A stretch of 64,000 bases of DNA from Annona cherimola (taxonomy: Eukaryota > Streptophyta > Magnoliopsida > Magnoliales > Annonaceae). The notes below the pieces were generated by a model. That model had not been told where the DNA came from, made no database searches, and saw only the letters and a program-made list of their open reading frames with translations. Below, in pieces: positions 1 through 12,843 of this stretch (the stretch's first letter is position 1; every line of letters begins with the position of its first letter). The position numbers and the translations under genes are program-made. Location: the NCBI GenBank assembly GCA_030490835.1, contig CM059975.1, positions 3,313,579-3,377,578 of the forward strand, in the 5' to 3' direction.

Positions 1-3000
1 CTGAAGCTGTTCATTCAGAGAGGTTAGTCATATTTCTTTTTCTTTTTTTTTCAATAAATATTTTTTCTATAGGAGCACTACTTGCAAATACCACAAGCAA
101 AAACCATAAATGTCAAAAGCTGCAGAATGCAGATACTCTTGGTGCTTGGCTGTTCTTCAAGAAGGGCTCACACAAAAAAGTTCTCATCTCCACAAAAGCC
201 AGGCCAATCTCTTTGGGTCAACCTTACACAAATTTCTGGAGAAATTATGGCATTTAACCTGTGATCATTCCCTGTTAATATTTTAATCTGGTCTAATTTT
301 TCGACAGTGAGCATTCATCATGTTGAACTCTTCTATTTTAGATGCTTGCATTTGCAAGTATCAGTCCTTATTAGTTTAATTTTCAGATGAGTTCTTGCAA
401 TTTCAGGCATCATTGCTTATTTTGTTTGTTTAATAAGAGGAAAATGAATTCTCCTATGAATAGAAAATTAACTTTAAACTTTTATTGTATGTTAGGTCAG
501 CCTTTGCTGGAGATCTTCAATCGGTATCTTGGTCAGCTATGGCCTTGGGTGGAATATGCGGTAGTCTTCTTGGAGGATATTCCTTAAACAATATGGCAGT
601 TGATATGATTTTTCTACTGTTCTCTGTTCTACCGACAATCATACTGTTCTCTTGCATGTTGATCAAGGAGGCTCCTTCAAGTGGCAGAATCTTGTTGGAT
701 CATGCCAGAGCAAATGGCTCTGATCAAGGGCTGCATATAGCAAATGGGGATACAAGGATCCAACATGATTCTGTTGGTGGATTGCAAAAGCTGGAAAGAA
801 CTGAAATATCTGGAGGAATCACTTCAATGAGGAGAAAGAAAAGGCAAAAAAATAATAAAGAAATAGAAATTGTCAAGGACACAGAGATTAAGCATGGGAC
901 CTTCATCATGAGAAGTTTTCTGTCCCTAAAATCTGCAATTGCTAGTCTGTTGCAGGCATTTAGACAGCCCATCATACTACGGTAATTTTGTTTGCATATG
1001 TTTTCATGGAATGATTTATGTTGTTCCTGAATCCTGACTGTTGTTTGGTAGGCCATGAACTTCTTTTTCCATAATAAGCTGACTGGGCTTGAAGTCTTCC
1101 AGTCCATTTTTTTCCACCTAGGCATTCAGAGCACGACAGTGACTTACCTAATCAATAGTCACAATCATTATCGGCTACAAATTAACAATCACAATGAATT
1201 TGAATGCCTTCCTAACTGCAGTGCTTTGTTGTTTGAACTTTTCATGGCGGTGCCAGAACAATGGCATGGTTTTTCCTTGCACATGTTACTATTCCAAGCC
1301 TTTCTACAGTAATGTTCTACTACCAGACAGAGGTCTTGCACTTGAAACCATCCTTTCTGGGGACTGTACGTGTTGTCGGATGGCTTGGGCTCATGATTGG
1401 AACATTTACATACAATCGCTACTTGAAGCACCTCAAGTTAAGGAGAATCCTAATGTAAGTGTTAGAATGTTTGAATTTGAGTTCCTTTCTAGCCTATTCT
1501 GCCCTTTGCATGTCAGATGTTATCAGAATCAACAAGTAGTGCACCATGCTCATTCATCTTGGGTTCATTTTCAGCCTACAGTTTTACTCTATCTATCAGA
1601 TTCTGTACATAACAAGCGATGCACGTTCCTAGCTTCTTTAACTAATGAAGACCCTAACTATAAGTATTGATGCAAAGAAAAAAATGCGAGAAGAGCTGCA
1701 TTCTGGCACCTACATCTTAGAAGTGTAGGATTTTTCCCCCCCTTTTCTTACATGGGAGTATCATGGACCACTATTTCTTTGTGGTTGCATTTGTTTCTGT
1801 TAGAAATTTTTATTCTGGTGTCAATAATTCTGGACACTTAAGCCTTTTTTTTTCCCTCCAGAAGGCTTTTTTTACTTGCTCGAATTTTCTACTTCGTTTA
1901 ACAGCTGTGTTGAAATAGAGATTTATTTCTTCGTCCTCTGCTTGACACTGGCTTTGAGCTGCTTCAGAGCTAAATATACCCAACAATTCTCTTGTTTGTT
2001 TCCTTTCCCAGTCTTTTCTAGTTCTCGCTTTTGCTTATTCATGGTAAAACAATGCAGTAAGTTCCTTGTGCAGGTGGGCTCATTTTGGTTTGGCTATCCT
2101 GAACATTTTTGATCTTGTTCTAGTAGCTCGACTGAATCTACGGTATGACATACCAGACCAGGTTATGGTGCTTTGGGGGTCTGCTCTTTCTGACATTGTC
2201 AACCAGCTCAAGTATGTGCCTTCTATCTTTTTTGGTGCTTCTTTTCTAATCTAACACTAACCTTTAAGGAGAAAATGATGGGAAAGTTGACAAATTATAA
2301 AATATGTGAACATCTAGACCGGTTGTGGGGAATTGATAACAGAGAGGGAAACACATCCACCTGTTTACTTATTTGGTCTGACACCATTGAATTCGTTTGG
2401 TGGTGTTAACACTGAACTGTAAATCGTAGTTACATATCACGGTCAACATGATATAGAAGTGATCCTGAAAAATTAGGACAGGTACATTTGTTGCAGTTCT
2501 GCTTTCATCTATATCATGCTATCATGCCTAAAATCACATAATCAACCCTATCACTACCTCAGGAGAAAAAAAAAAAAAAACTATGTATTTTTTGTTTTCA
2601 CACTACTACGATACGGTTTTTCCTCATCTTTTCCTAATTCAAAACAAATTTGTTTCAAATCCTCCTCCTCTGCTCCTATCCAACCCCCCATCACTTTAAA
2701 TGGTAAATGTGGTGGGAACAGTCACTGCCACTTTAGGGTATTAGCAACTACAGGTGTGTTTGGGAACTTATAAAAAGTTTAGATGAAAAGTTTTTGGTAT
2801 AAAAGTTGTTAAATTGAAAGAAAATGATGTGACATAGTAGGGCTTATGATGAGGAGTGAAGAGAATAAAGTTAAAATAGATAGGTTAGTTGTGTAAACAT
2901 GATTAAAAAGTAGAGTAGTTGTAATGTTGTATAGAACCATGTGAAGAAATTATTAAAGAATCAGATAATTATTGAGAGTGAAAATTTTTAGATTGAAAAG

Positions 3001-3828
3001 TTTTAGCTTGACAGTTTTTACTATTTGCTAAACACACCCTACATTCAAAATTTTTTTGATACTCAGCAACTATGTTCAATTTGACATGGCATTGGAAGGA
3101 ATTTGAATTTCAGTTCTTGAACTGTGCTCACAAATTAAGTTTTTGCTTGATTATTTTGAGCTATGTTATTGAGCGAAAGTTGATGCTGGATGAAATCATT
3201 GATGTTATCAATCTGTGGGAAAAAGTGTGAGGAAATGAGAACCTATTAGCTAAATTGGAGGATGGGAATAAGCTAAGGTGATTGAATGGGAAAGGGATAA
3301 ACAGAATAAGCATTGTCGTTATTGGCTATGCTTATTCTGGATTGGGAAAATAAGAAATTCTCAATGGGCACAATGGGCAGCAGATCTATATTGTACCAAC
3401 CCTAAGATCACTGAGTTGGACTTTAACTTCAAGTAGAACTGATATCTTAATCATCTGATTGTGCCTGTGAGACTGAGACTTATGTTTCTGATCACTATTC
3501 TAAAACACAGTTGTCTAAAAATGCTTCATTTCACATTGGACCTACATGGTGATGCAGGCTGATGCCGTTTCTGATCGTATCAGGACAGCTGTGCCCACCT
3601 GGGATAGAAGGAACTCTCTTTGCTCTCTTCATGTCCATTAACAACTTGGGAAACACATTGAGTTCATTTCTTGGGGCTGGTTTGGCTTCCATTCTGGGCA
3701 TTTCTTCCAAGTCTTTTGACAACCTTTTCTTGGGCATCTCCATTCAAGCTATATGCACTTTCATTCCCATCGGTCTCCTGTTTTTGATACCAAAGGAAGC
3801 CACAGGATTGTCCTCCCGATCATCTTAA
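1..3828 (+). CDS. FBT4-like: Folate-biopterin transporter 4-like protein, 3' part of a spliced gene
   Basis: Multi-pass transporter of the folate-biopterin (BT1/FBT) branch of the major facilitator superfamily, expected to move folates or pterins across a cellular membrane. I read exon pieces at <1-22, 496-981, 1257-1454, 2074-2211 and 3558-3828; all junctions are GT-AG and keep one frame. The peptide runs through SAFAGDLQSVSW, a GGICGSLLGGY membrane segment, a long basic cytoplasmic loop (RRKKRQKNNK), then MAWFFLAHVTIPSLSTVMFY, VVGWLGLMIGTFTYNRYL and LCPPGIEGTLFALFMSINNL, the family hallmark, ending at LIPKEATGLSSRSS before TAA. About 370 codons are visible against roughly 490 for the family, so the N-terminal part lies before the window. 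The loop and C-terminus resemble Arabidopsis FBT4 more than FBT2 or FBT7. Substrate is inferred from family only. The last intron (2212-3557) contains a Tourist-like MITE. Confidence 0.88.
2754..3040 (+). repeat. Tourist-like MITE in the last FBT4 intron
   Basis: Begins GGTGTGTTTGGG and ends CTAAACACACC, imperfect terminal inverted repeats. The interior has the family signature (AAAATGATGTGACATAGTAGGG, then a short-hairpin AT-rich body and AATTATTAAAGAATC). It belongs to the ~280-bp family that recurs throughout the window. CTACA lies on both sides, which may hide the expected 3-bp target duplication. Confidence 0.75.
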
Positions 3829-5914
3829 GTAATGCTCCCCATGGTTTTTTTCTCGTACATCTGCACAAACTTCAGCTGACAATCAATGGTCGAGGCTTCA
3901 GGAGTTTTTCCTTATTCTGAAACACTTATTCAATGAACATACAGGGAAAAAGAATTTATTCACTTTTTAAAAAATTATAGCTTCATTTTACCAGTGAGAA
4001 ATGCTGGCTGCTTATGTAAATTTATCTCTGATGCAGACTGTAAAATTACATTCCCATAGATGAGTACATAGAAATCTGAATAGCTTGTTCAGTTGGTTAT
4101 GATGAGCCAACTTACGATTTTCTTGCTGAATGGTCAAAGTTCACGGTAAAGCAATGCCCTGGCCTGCGCTCTGTAGCTTGTAGTTTGTACTTTGTACTTT
4201 GTAGCCGCTGGGGTTCATAAATGTGGAATGGACCTGAGCGACTGGATTGGACTAAGTGAGGCCCTCAACTGCAGCTTCCATTTTTTTCTCCTTGAGAATT
4301 CGTTTGGGGCTATTCGGAAGCATCTAAGAATTCTTGATTACTCCGTAGAATAGAATGGGATCAGAATTCTACTTTCAATTTTTCTTTTCATTTCCGATAT
4401 TACTTTTCCCATTTTTTATACAATCTATCATTTCATAATTCATAACAGTCTTATTTTTCTCATTTATAATGTTCTCAATATACAAATTCTCCTCATTCAA
4501 TCTCTTCATCCCTATCTCATTTCATCGGAAGATTCCGAACAAACCCACTCAATTTGGATGGTAAAGAGTTGTTGTGTATTGACAAATGAGAAATCATATT
4601 GAAAATGTGAAAAGTAATATTAGAATGAAAAATGTAGGCTGTCATCTACTGAAATAGGAAATTGTATGAAGAATGAAAGAAGTGATGCAATAATGCTCAC
4701 CCCACCGCATCCGATGAGGTCCTTATGAACATATCTTACATTCCCTAAATCACTTTTTACATTATTTTGGTTTAGGATTATGATCTAATGCACCTTCTGT
4801 ATCTTTACACCCTGTTGTTTTTTAATGGTTAATTGAAATATATTCACAACATTTGCTTTTAATTACAAATGTACTTATTAAGTTTAAAATCTTTCATATA
4901 CACCCACTAGGCATATCATTAATGTTGAACATACGTAAAATCAAACATTTTGTCAGTTGTCTGTTTTCCATTTTTAAATGACCGTATTGCCCTTGAATGA
5001 AAATGAGATATATAAATTACGGGAATACTTTTACGAAATTGGGTTTCATAGAAGTGATTACGTGAAACTCTTTTCATTTTTGAAATGTTAATCTTCGATG
5101 AAAAATTCAATTCATTTATTATATTTAATACCATTTGTTTAGCTAGGAAATCAAGTTTTACCCCCAACCCAATATGTGGATAGGCTACATTTGCTAAAAA
5201 ATAGGTGTATTCACGTGTAAATTATGAAAAACGCTTAGATCTATTAACATATGTATTAGAATATAATAATACTTTATAGAATCATTTATCTAAATATTAT
5301 TGATATTTTAGATGGTTTAGATGTTGAAAAAATTAATTTAAAGTTGATGTTTTAATATTAAATCATTTTATTACGTCAATCTTATACATTTATAGATGAG
5401 ATTCATATATAGTGAAATAAAAAATAAAAGGGTTTTCAGGATTCTATAAATGATGTTAAATACAATGAATATAGTAGATTTTTTTTAATCAATTATCAAT
5501 ATTTGAAAAATGGAGGGAATTTCATAGAAGAAGTGTCCCCGTTTCAATTATTTCAATTTTCAACTTTTATTGTGATATGATATAAGTGGAAGCTTTAGAG
5601 ATTTCATTCGAAAGGGTTTTGGTTATGGATCCTTGAAGAGATTTTGCTTGTGGATTTGATATTTACAAGGTTATCTTCGTTATTTTGAATTAATATTAAC
5701 AACCATCATACAAATTGTTTGATTTTGGGGATATTTGAAATTAATGGTATGCTTAATGAGTATATATAAAAGGTTTTAAACTTAATAAGTATGGTTATAA
5801 TTAAGGGCAAATGTTATAATTATATTTCAAATTAACTCTTTTTTAATACTAGAAAGTTTTTTTTTTAGATTTAAATCATTGATAACATTCATCCAAAATT
5901 CAAAAACATTTAAT
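3829..5914. other. 3' UTR and AT-rich intergenic DNA
   Basis: The first ~350 bases are probably the FBT4-like 3' UTR. From 4300 to 4548 there is a possible decayed Harbinger-like MITE (TTCGTTTGGGG...TTCGGAA on the left, TTCCGAACAAACCC on the right). The rest is AT-rich with no convincing gene; a short open frame at 4919-5167 has no recognisable domain. Confidence 0.5.
4300..4548. repeat. Possible decayed MITE with TTCGTTTGGGG / GAACAAACCC ends
   Basis: The ends are imperfect inverted repeats: CGTTTGGGGCTATTCGGAA against the complement of TTCCGAACAAACCC. The interior is AT-rich and non-coding. There is no clear target duplication, so this remains tentative. Confidence 0.35.
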
Positions 5915-6180
5915 GGATGGAATTGTATGCACTTAGGTGCATTGAGGCTTAATGCATCTTGGTGTACTTCGCCCATTTTTAAATTTTTTTTACATAGCTT
6001 TTAATCTAAGCGTATTTAGAATTTTGCCATTGATTTTTAAAAATTCAAAAAAAAAATCTGAAAAAATTGTAAAAATTGATACATATGTTAAATACACTTA
6101 GATTAACAATCGTGTAAAAAAATTGTCAAAAAAATTTAAAGAATGAGTGAAGTGCACCCGGGTGCATAGGATTGGGTCCC
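5915..6180. mobile_element. Foldback element, tip type I (GTGCACCCGGGTGCA)
   Basis: The left end (GGATGGAATTGTATGCAC) and the right end (complement GGGACCCAATCCTATGCAC) match imperfectly. Between them lies the common core: AATCTAAGCGTATTTA, CCATTGATTTTTAAAAATTC and its inverted copy. The left tip is a decayed hairpin (TGCACTTAGGTGCATTGAGGC...). The right tip keeps only one GTGCACCCGGGTGCA arm, so this copy has lost part of that end. Confidence 0.65.
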
Positions 6181-6674
6181 AAATTTGAAACTTCTTTATT
6201 TATTATATATTCGATTTTCATTCACTTTCAAAAGTGATTTTTGACATTATAAGTAAATGTTTATTAAATATTAATAAATATAATAAATTATTTAGATATA
6301 AAGATTTATTTATAACATGTACATGCTCAGAGTTGCATTAGATCAGTAACCCATTTTTATTCTCTTCGCATTCCTTTGCTTATATCTCGAACCAAGCACA
6401 TGAGCGTTCATTTTTGTGGCTGACCACGCACGGCGTCATTGAGGCCCTGAGGAGGAAGCCGGAAAGGGAAGGAGGGGGGCCGCAGCGGGTGCAGCTGTAA
6501 GTTAATCTTATTATATGAAAATTTTGATTAGTTTACTAATCTTGCATGCCGTTGTGATTTCTGAAGCTCTTCCCGGCAACATTTTTAATTTTGCCGCGAA
6601 CATTCAAATCTAATTTGGTGTTCTTGTCGGACCCCTTACAACTTTTCGAAGTATTTCACATTTCCACTGGTTTC
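6181..6674. other. Intergenic DNA left of the LINE
   Basis: AT-rich sequence with a short GC-richer stretch near 6410-6500. No gene, RNA gene or clear repeat was recognised. Confidence 0.5.
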
Positions 6675-6848
6675 TTCGGTTCATGACTTTTTTTTTTTCG
6701 ATTAAAAGAGTAGCTCCTACACCGTCCACCTCTGCAAGAGGGAAAGGGTAGAGGTGGAAGGGGAAGGGCTATCATCGTATAACAATGCCAAAAAATTGTC
6801 TGTACAAAGTTTTTCCTGAAGAAAAAAAGGTGGGTTTTCCTTCCATTC

Positions 6849-9800
6849 TTATTCAGGCAAAAAATTCGAAGAAGCAAAATCAGCAAGAAGATGGGCCACG
6901 GAATTTCCGGACCGCAGAACATGGTGATATGACAAAAAATGGGCCATTTGGGCGATATGACGAATCTGAGAAACGATTGTGCCCACCGGAGCCCTGATCG
7001 CGTGTTCGCCTGTCAAAAAATCAATAAGAATTAGGGAATCAGATTCCACTTGTAAGTTATCAAAATGGGCCTCCAAAGCCCACGCTAAGCCCAAGCATAA
7101 AGCGGTTGCCTCCATAGTCAACGGGTCCATCAGCTCGCGCCTGCTCCAACCTTTGGCCGCCACAAAGGAACCGTTGGAGTCCCGAATAATTGCCGCCAAC
7201 CCCGTATAGTTTGTCAGGCTGTTCTGTCGGCCATCAATGTTGATTTTGAATTTTCCTTCGCATGGCTTTTTCCATCGCGCCTCCATAGGTTTCTCAAAAA
7301 AAGGTGTCCTTCTAATAACCATCGCCATCTGAAAGTGGTCTCTAAAGTCAATGCACCACTCCTTAACCTCCGAAAACACCGGTTGTAAACCCTCCGCTCG
7401 GAGTCGGTTCCGAAGAAACCAAATGCGCCAACAATATAGAAGGAAAAGGGTAAAGGCGTCCATACGTTGAGCAGTGAAGAAAACCCGGAAGATATCCCGA
7501 ATGGTGGGACCCCGTAGGAGAGAGAGAATATCGCCCATGACATTTTGATAAACCGGCTGCGTGGCACAGCAGTTAGTAAAGAGATGAGTGATGTCTTCCA
7601 CGTGCTGCTTACAAAAGAGGCATGACGATTCCACCATGATACCACGTCGTTGCTAGGGGTGCAACTTGGTCCGGGTACCCACGGGTCGACCCGCTGGGTA
7701 CCCGAAATAGGGTAGGTTCGGTTCCATGGGAATTACCCATAGGGTCGGTTCGGTTCTGGGTATTAAATACCCGTTCAAATTTGGGTTAGGGTCGGTTCCG
7801 GTGCTGGGTACCCGGAACCGACCCGGATTTCATATTATATTTATTAATATATATATATAATATAGTATCGGCATTCGGCAGCCCTATGCGATCGATGCCC
7901 TAATTCCTAAACCCCTCTCCCTCGTCTCCAAATCGCCCTCGTCCGCCACCAACTCTCATCAGATGGCTCGATCCGCCATTCCCTCTACTACTTCCTCCTC
8001 TCTCCATTGGACGACGCTCCACTCTCTGTTAGATTGCCGTTGCTGTCATCTCATCTTCTCCTCCGATCTCATCGCTCACGATCGACGCCCTCGTCCACTC
8101 CGCTTCGACGCCGGACGCCCTTCGGCCCTCGTCTCGTTGTCTGCTCCCTCTCTGCCTCCAACCTCCGCCTCCAGTCTCTCGATCTCTCCGGCCAGGAACA
8201 GATTCCCATCTTTGCCCTCCACACTCTCGGCCGCGAGATGCTCGACCCTCCGGATCCTCTCCTTCCGGAATCTCCACTTCTTGGCATTTCCGATTTCATC
8301 CCGACAATAGGCGATTCCCGAGTCCCGACCAGAGCACTCTCCCATCTCGCGTGCTGCCTCCCTGTTTGTGCCTCCAGCAGATTTCTTTCTGATTCCCTCT
8401 GTCTGCGCCTCCCCTTGAGTAATTTTCCTGTAATTCATCCTTCTCTTCCCTCTTGATTTTTAACCCTAAGAACTCTCGTGGCTTGTGGTTCTCACAAATT
8501 TCCCAATAGAGTTTTTTTTTTGCTTGTATTTTTAAAAAATTATTCTGGCAACGTGTGATGTTCAATACTGTCTAATGTTATTAAAGATGTGTGATGATAT
8601 TTCACAACATGAAGTGGAAAGACCGTATATGGTTCAGATATATTTTTACATGATATATTTTTGATATAAATGGTTACATACTTTAATCAATCTGATTTGA
8701 GTTGTATTCATTTCTATTGTGTATTTGTGTTGTATCTATTTTTAAAACAGATTGTTTATTGGATTGGACATATTTAAGATTGTTAAAAGTAGTATATTCT
8801 AATGAGATAATAATTCTTATGTTATTTGATTCTTTTTTAACAGATTTTATTATGTACAGATTGCGTTTTTTTTACAGATTTCATGTTTTAGTACATATTA
8901 GTTGAATGTTTTTACATAGGTTGCATTTTCTTATAGATCTTCTAGGAACCGATTTGGAACCGAACCGGAACCGATCCGCTCTTGAGAAAATTGGGTAGGA
9001 TAGGCTTCGGACCGACCCGGTCTAAAATAGGATAGGGTAGAGGTTTTTACAAAATGGGTAAGGGTAGGTTCCACCCATACCCGGACCTACCCGACCCAAG
9101 TTGCACCCCTAGTCGTTGCAGATTGAGAAAAGTGGGAAGAGCATCCAGGAACAACCTCCATCCAAAAATCAGAATTTTACTAGGGAGTTTTGCTTTCCAG
9201 ATAAGCTTGAAAATCCCCTGATTGCGATCATTTTCGTCCTCGCCAACCACCAGGGGCACTTCCGCATTTTGTGTGAGGAGCCGATATGCAGATTTGACAG
9301 AGAAATGTCCATCCGGTTTGGATTCCCAGTAGCAGAGGTCGTCCTCGGTCCCAGAAGGGGGCAGGTATGGAAGAATGATGTCACGACCCGACTCCCCAAC
9401 CGCTTGCAAGAGCAGAGTTTCCTCCCATAAAGCATCCTGTTCATTTCGAAAAAAGCTGACTTTTGCATCATCAGAAATCTGTTCAGGTAGAGGTCCCACC
9501 TTAGAAAGAGGAGTAGAGAGCCATCTATCCCGAAAAAAATTTGCCCGATTCCCCGAACCAATTCTCCATCGGCATCCTCTAAGGATTGCATCTCTGGCAC
9601 GCAGGAGGCTCCTCCATGTGTGTGAATCAGATGGCCTCGGCTTAGGAGCCCAGATGTCTCCATGACTAAAGTATTTAGCCCTTAGAACAGAGTAGCATAG
9701 AGAATCAGTGATTGATATCAATCTCCACACCTGTTTTGCGAGTAGCGCTATGTTGAAGGAGAATAGGTCCCGGAACCCCATACCCCCAGCCGCCTTAGTC

Positions 9801-12364
9801 TTGCACATATCCTTCCACGCTACCCGGCTCATCTTCCTTTTTCCATCATTTTCGCCCCACCAAAATTTGCTCAACATACTCGCAATTGCATTACAAAAAC
9901 TTATGGGGAGAAGGAAAAGACTCATGGAGTATATGGGAATAGCCTGGGCTACCGCTTTAATAAGAATTTCCTTACCACCCCACGACAGTAGACGTTCCTT
10001 CCATCCCTGGATCTTCCGCCAGACACGGTCCTTTAGCTCCCTGAACATCTCCTTCTTAGATCGCCCGAGCCATACAGGCAATCCCAAATAAGATTTAAAA
10101 TCCGAAGTGCACGATCCAAACTGGCCAACAATGACATTCCTCACAGTGTGGTTGGTATTAGAACTGAAGAAGAGGGCGGTCTTGTTGATGTTTATAACTT
10201 GTCCAAAACACTCACTATATATCCGCAGGATGGAAAGAAGTACCCTCACTTGGTCATCCGCTGCCCGAATAAAGATAAGGGCATCATCTGCGAAGAAAAG
10301 GTGAGATAGGATGGGTCCCCGTGGACAGACCCTGATTCCATGGAGCGACTGTTGAAGCAAAGCCTGGCCGAGAAGGAGGGAGAGTCCCTCTGCGCAAATA
10401 AGGAAAAGGTATGGGGAGAGTGGGTCACCCTTGCGTAAACCCCGCCGTGGAGTGATGAGAGGGGTTTTGTGTCCATTCACTAATATCCGGTAGCGAACAG
10501 ACTGAATACACCTACGGATCCAGCTGATCCACACCGGACCAAAGTTCATCGCTTCCATCATTTGACACAGAAAATCCCATTCGACCCGATCATAGGCTTT
10601 GGATATATCCAATTTGACGGCTAATTCCTGCTTCTTCCCCATTCTTCGCTGCCGGAGTGAGTGAATATCCTCGTACGCGACGAGCATGTTATCCGTGATG
10701 AGACGTCCCGGAATGAACGCACTTTGCTGAGGAGAAATAACTTCACTGAGTCATCCTTTGAGTCTATTGGCCAAAACCTTTGCTAGAATTTTATATACGA
10801 AATTGCACAGACTGATGGGACGGAACTCTCCAAGTTTATCAGCTCCTGATTTCTTTGGAATTAAGACAATATTTGTATGGTTGAGAGCTTGGATATGTTG
10901 ATGGTGATTCTGCATTGAGCGGTCGTCCATAAAAGCTTTACACATAGTAATGATGTCGCTCCCAACAATACTCCAATGTTTCTGGAAGAAGCCAGCAGGA
11001 AAACCATCAGGCCCAGGAGATTTTGATGGATTCATTGATTTGAGGGCCTTCCGAACCTCCTCCGATGAAAGGGGCCTGGTCAGACAATCACGGGAAGCAG
11101 TTGATACCTTCCTTGTTACAAGATCCATGATTCGGTGCAGGTTAAAAGGCGTCGAGCTTGAGAAGACTCCCTGAAAGTATGATAGCGTAGTATCAAGCAA
11201 CCCTTGGGTGTCAGAGATCCTGACTCCCCTATCATCCACAAGAGCTTCGATAAAATTTCGTCTCCTGCGATTCGATGCAACGCGGTGGAAGAAGGAGGTA
11301 TTTCTGTCACCGTATTGAAGCCAGTGCACTTTGGCTCTCTGTTTCCATAATAGCTCCTCATCTTCCAACAGGAAGTGGATTTGCTGCTTGACGCGTTGGA
11401 TATTCTTATCTCTACAATCTGATGGTGTTTGGGAGTTCAGAGATTGAAGTTCCTCTTGCTTATGATGTATCAACTTACAAAGACCTCCCCATTTTTCCTT
11501 ACTCCATCTTGATAAAGTCGAGCTGCATCTCTGGATTTTCCTCAATAGCAGTGCCGAAGGGGAGGTTGCAATGGAATTGGTTGTAGTCCAAGTGTGTTGA
11601 ATAATAGCCTGTGTATCTTTGTCTCTGTCCCAGAAGAGCTCATATTTGAAATCACATTTGGGTGGTCTCATGTGTTGCTTAGAGTTGAGGAGGAGAAAGA
11701 TTGGATGATGGTCTGACGATACCGCCGATAGGTGATGGAGCTTTGCAAAAGGGAAGATGGCAAGCCACTGTGGTGATGCCAGACCACGGTCCAAACGAGC
11801 CTCGACCCTCTGATATCCTCTCCTGTTGTTCCGCCAGGTCATAGGAGGGCCGATGAAGCCCAAATCCATTAAATTACAAGTATCCATCACATGCCGAAAA
11901 GAATCCATCTGATTTTTCGGTCTCGATCTGCAGCTTCTGTATTCGGAAGGACTAACCACTTCATTGAAGTCGCCCATAATAAGTCATGGAGTCTCAGATT
12001 GTGCATGGAGTGAAGAGAGGATATCCCAGCTTTCGATTCTCCGCCGGACCTCCGGGTGGCCATAGAAGCCCGTGAATCGCCACCCCCGGACATCGGCGTC
12101 AATGTGGTGTTTTGAGAAGCTCCTAATGTTGACTCCATATTCCGTGTTCCAGAGAAGACACAGACCTCCCCTCCTATCCTCTGAGTTTACAGCAAAACAG
12201 CATTCAAACTGTAATTTTCTTCTTACCCACTCCATTTCTCTAGATGATCGCTTGGTTTCACAAAGGAAAACCAATCTGGGAACTTTCTTCTTGACAAGGT
12301 CAAGTAGACACCGAATTGTCCGTGGGTTCCCAAGCCCACGACAATTCCAAGCTAGGCAGGCCAT
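6849..12364 (-). pseudogene. LINE ORF2: endonuclease-reverse transcriptase-RNase H, interrupted
   Basis: Starts MACLAWNCRGLGNPRT at 12364, the usual start of plant L1 ORF2. Endonuclease signatures follow: CETKR, MGDFNEV, RLDRGLASPQW and SDHHPI. Reverse transcriptase motifs are SKSPGPDGFPAGFFQ, FRPISLCN, LKLDISKAYDRVEW-type sequence, LRKGDPLSPYLF and FADDALIF near 10290. Further on are the zf-RVT cysteines (CLFCKQHVEDITHLF) and a C-terminal RNase H (INIDGRQNSLTNYTGLAA, EATALCLGLAWAL, VESDSL). In-frame TGA codons sit at 11984-11986, where relatives have Trp before the GDFNE block, and at 10751-10753 in the RLKG...LSEVIS segment. The hAT element at 7654-9111 splits the frame, but the flanking codons join in phase if one target duplication is dropped. 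The stop is at 6849. Confidence 0.92.
7654..9111. mobile_element. Non-autonomous hAT element 1 (nested in LINE ORF2)
   Basis: Ends TAGGGGTGCAACTTGG and CCAAGTTGCACCCCTA, with perfect 8-bp target duplications GTCGTTGC at 7646-7653 and 9112-9119, which is diagnostic of hAT transposition. Subterminal regions are dense in CGGTTCGGTTCC, GGGTACCCGG and ACCGACCCGG motifs, probable transposase-binding repeats. The 1458-bp element encodes no transposase. A GC-rich block at 7880-8460 has open frames on both strands without a known domain; it could be a captured host exon or the relic 5' leader of an autonomous element. Confidence 0.93.
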
Positions 12365-12843
12365 TATTGAAGGTGGGGTTGAGGGGAATCCTCAGCCTCC
12401 ACCAAGTCCACTTGAATAGTTCTGCTTCTCTTGGTCGTACCCTGCTCGGAGCATGCGCCATCCCCCCATCCATATTATGTGTTCTTTTTGTTGGAGTAGA
12501 ACGAGGTTGCTGTAGATGGCCTGTTCCCACATCATCGTGAAGACCCTTCCTGGCCCTGCGTTTCCAGTGGCGTGTCTGTCCTTTCCCTTCCACCCAAGGT
12601 TGTGCAGATTCTGCCATGTCATCTTCCCCCTCAGACTTAAACCCCTTTGTTAGCTATTGCAGTTTATCTTTATCCAAACCTTGAGAAAAGTGAGGGGCAT
12701 TTGGAGATAAGGTTGGTTGAGACAGCCTCATCCGCTCGGCCTCCCCCATAGGATTGACCTCCTTGCGAGTGAATTCAGCTGGGCAGAGTTCCTTGTGCCA
12801 ATAGTCGTGTTTCAGGCTGTGTGAGATGGGAGGGACGTGTGGG

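Noticed and set aside
1055..1670. Frames in the FBT4-like introns
   Set aside because: They cross the deduced splice sites in other frames; the exon at 1257-1454 in the transporter frame explains the coding signal.
8007..8456. 149-codon frame inside hAT element 1
   Set aside because: Ser/Pro/Leu-rich without domain; several overlapping frames exist on both strands of the same GC-rich block. Possible captured exon but not a supported gene.
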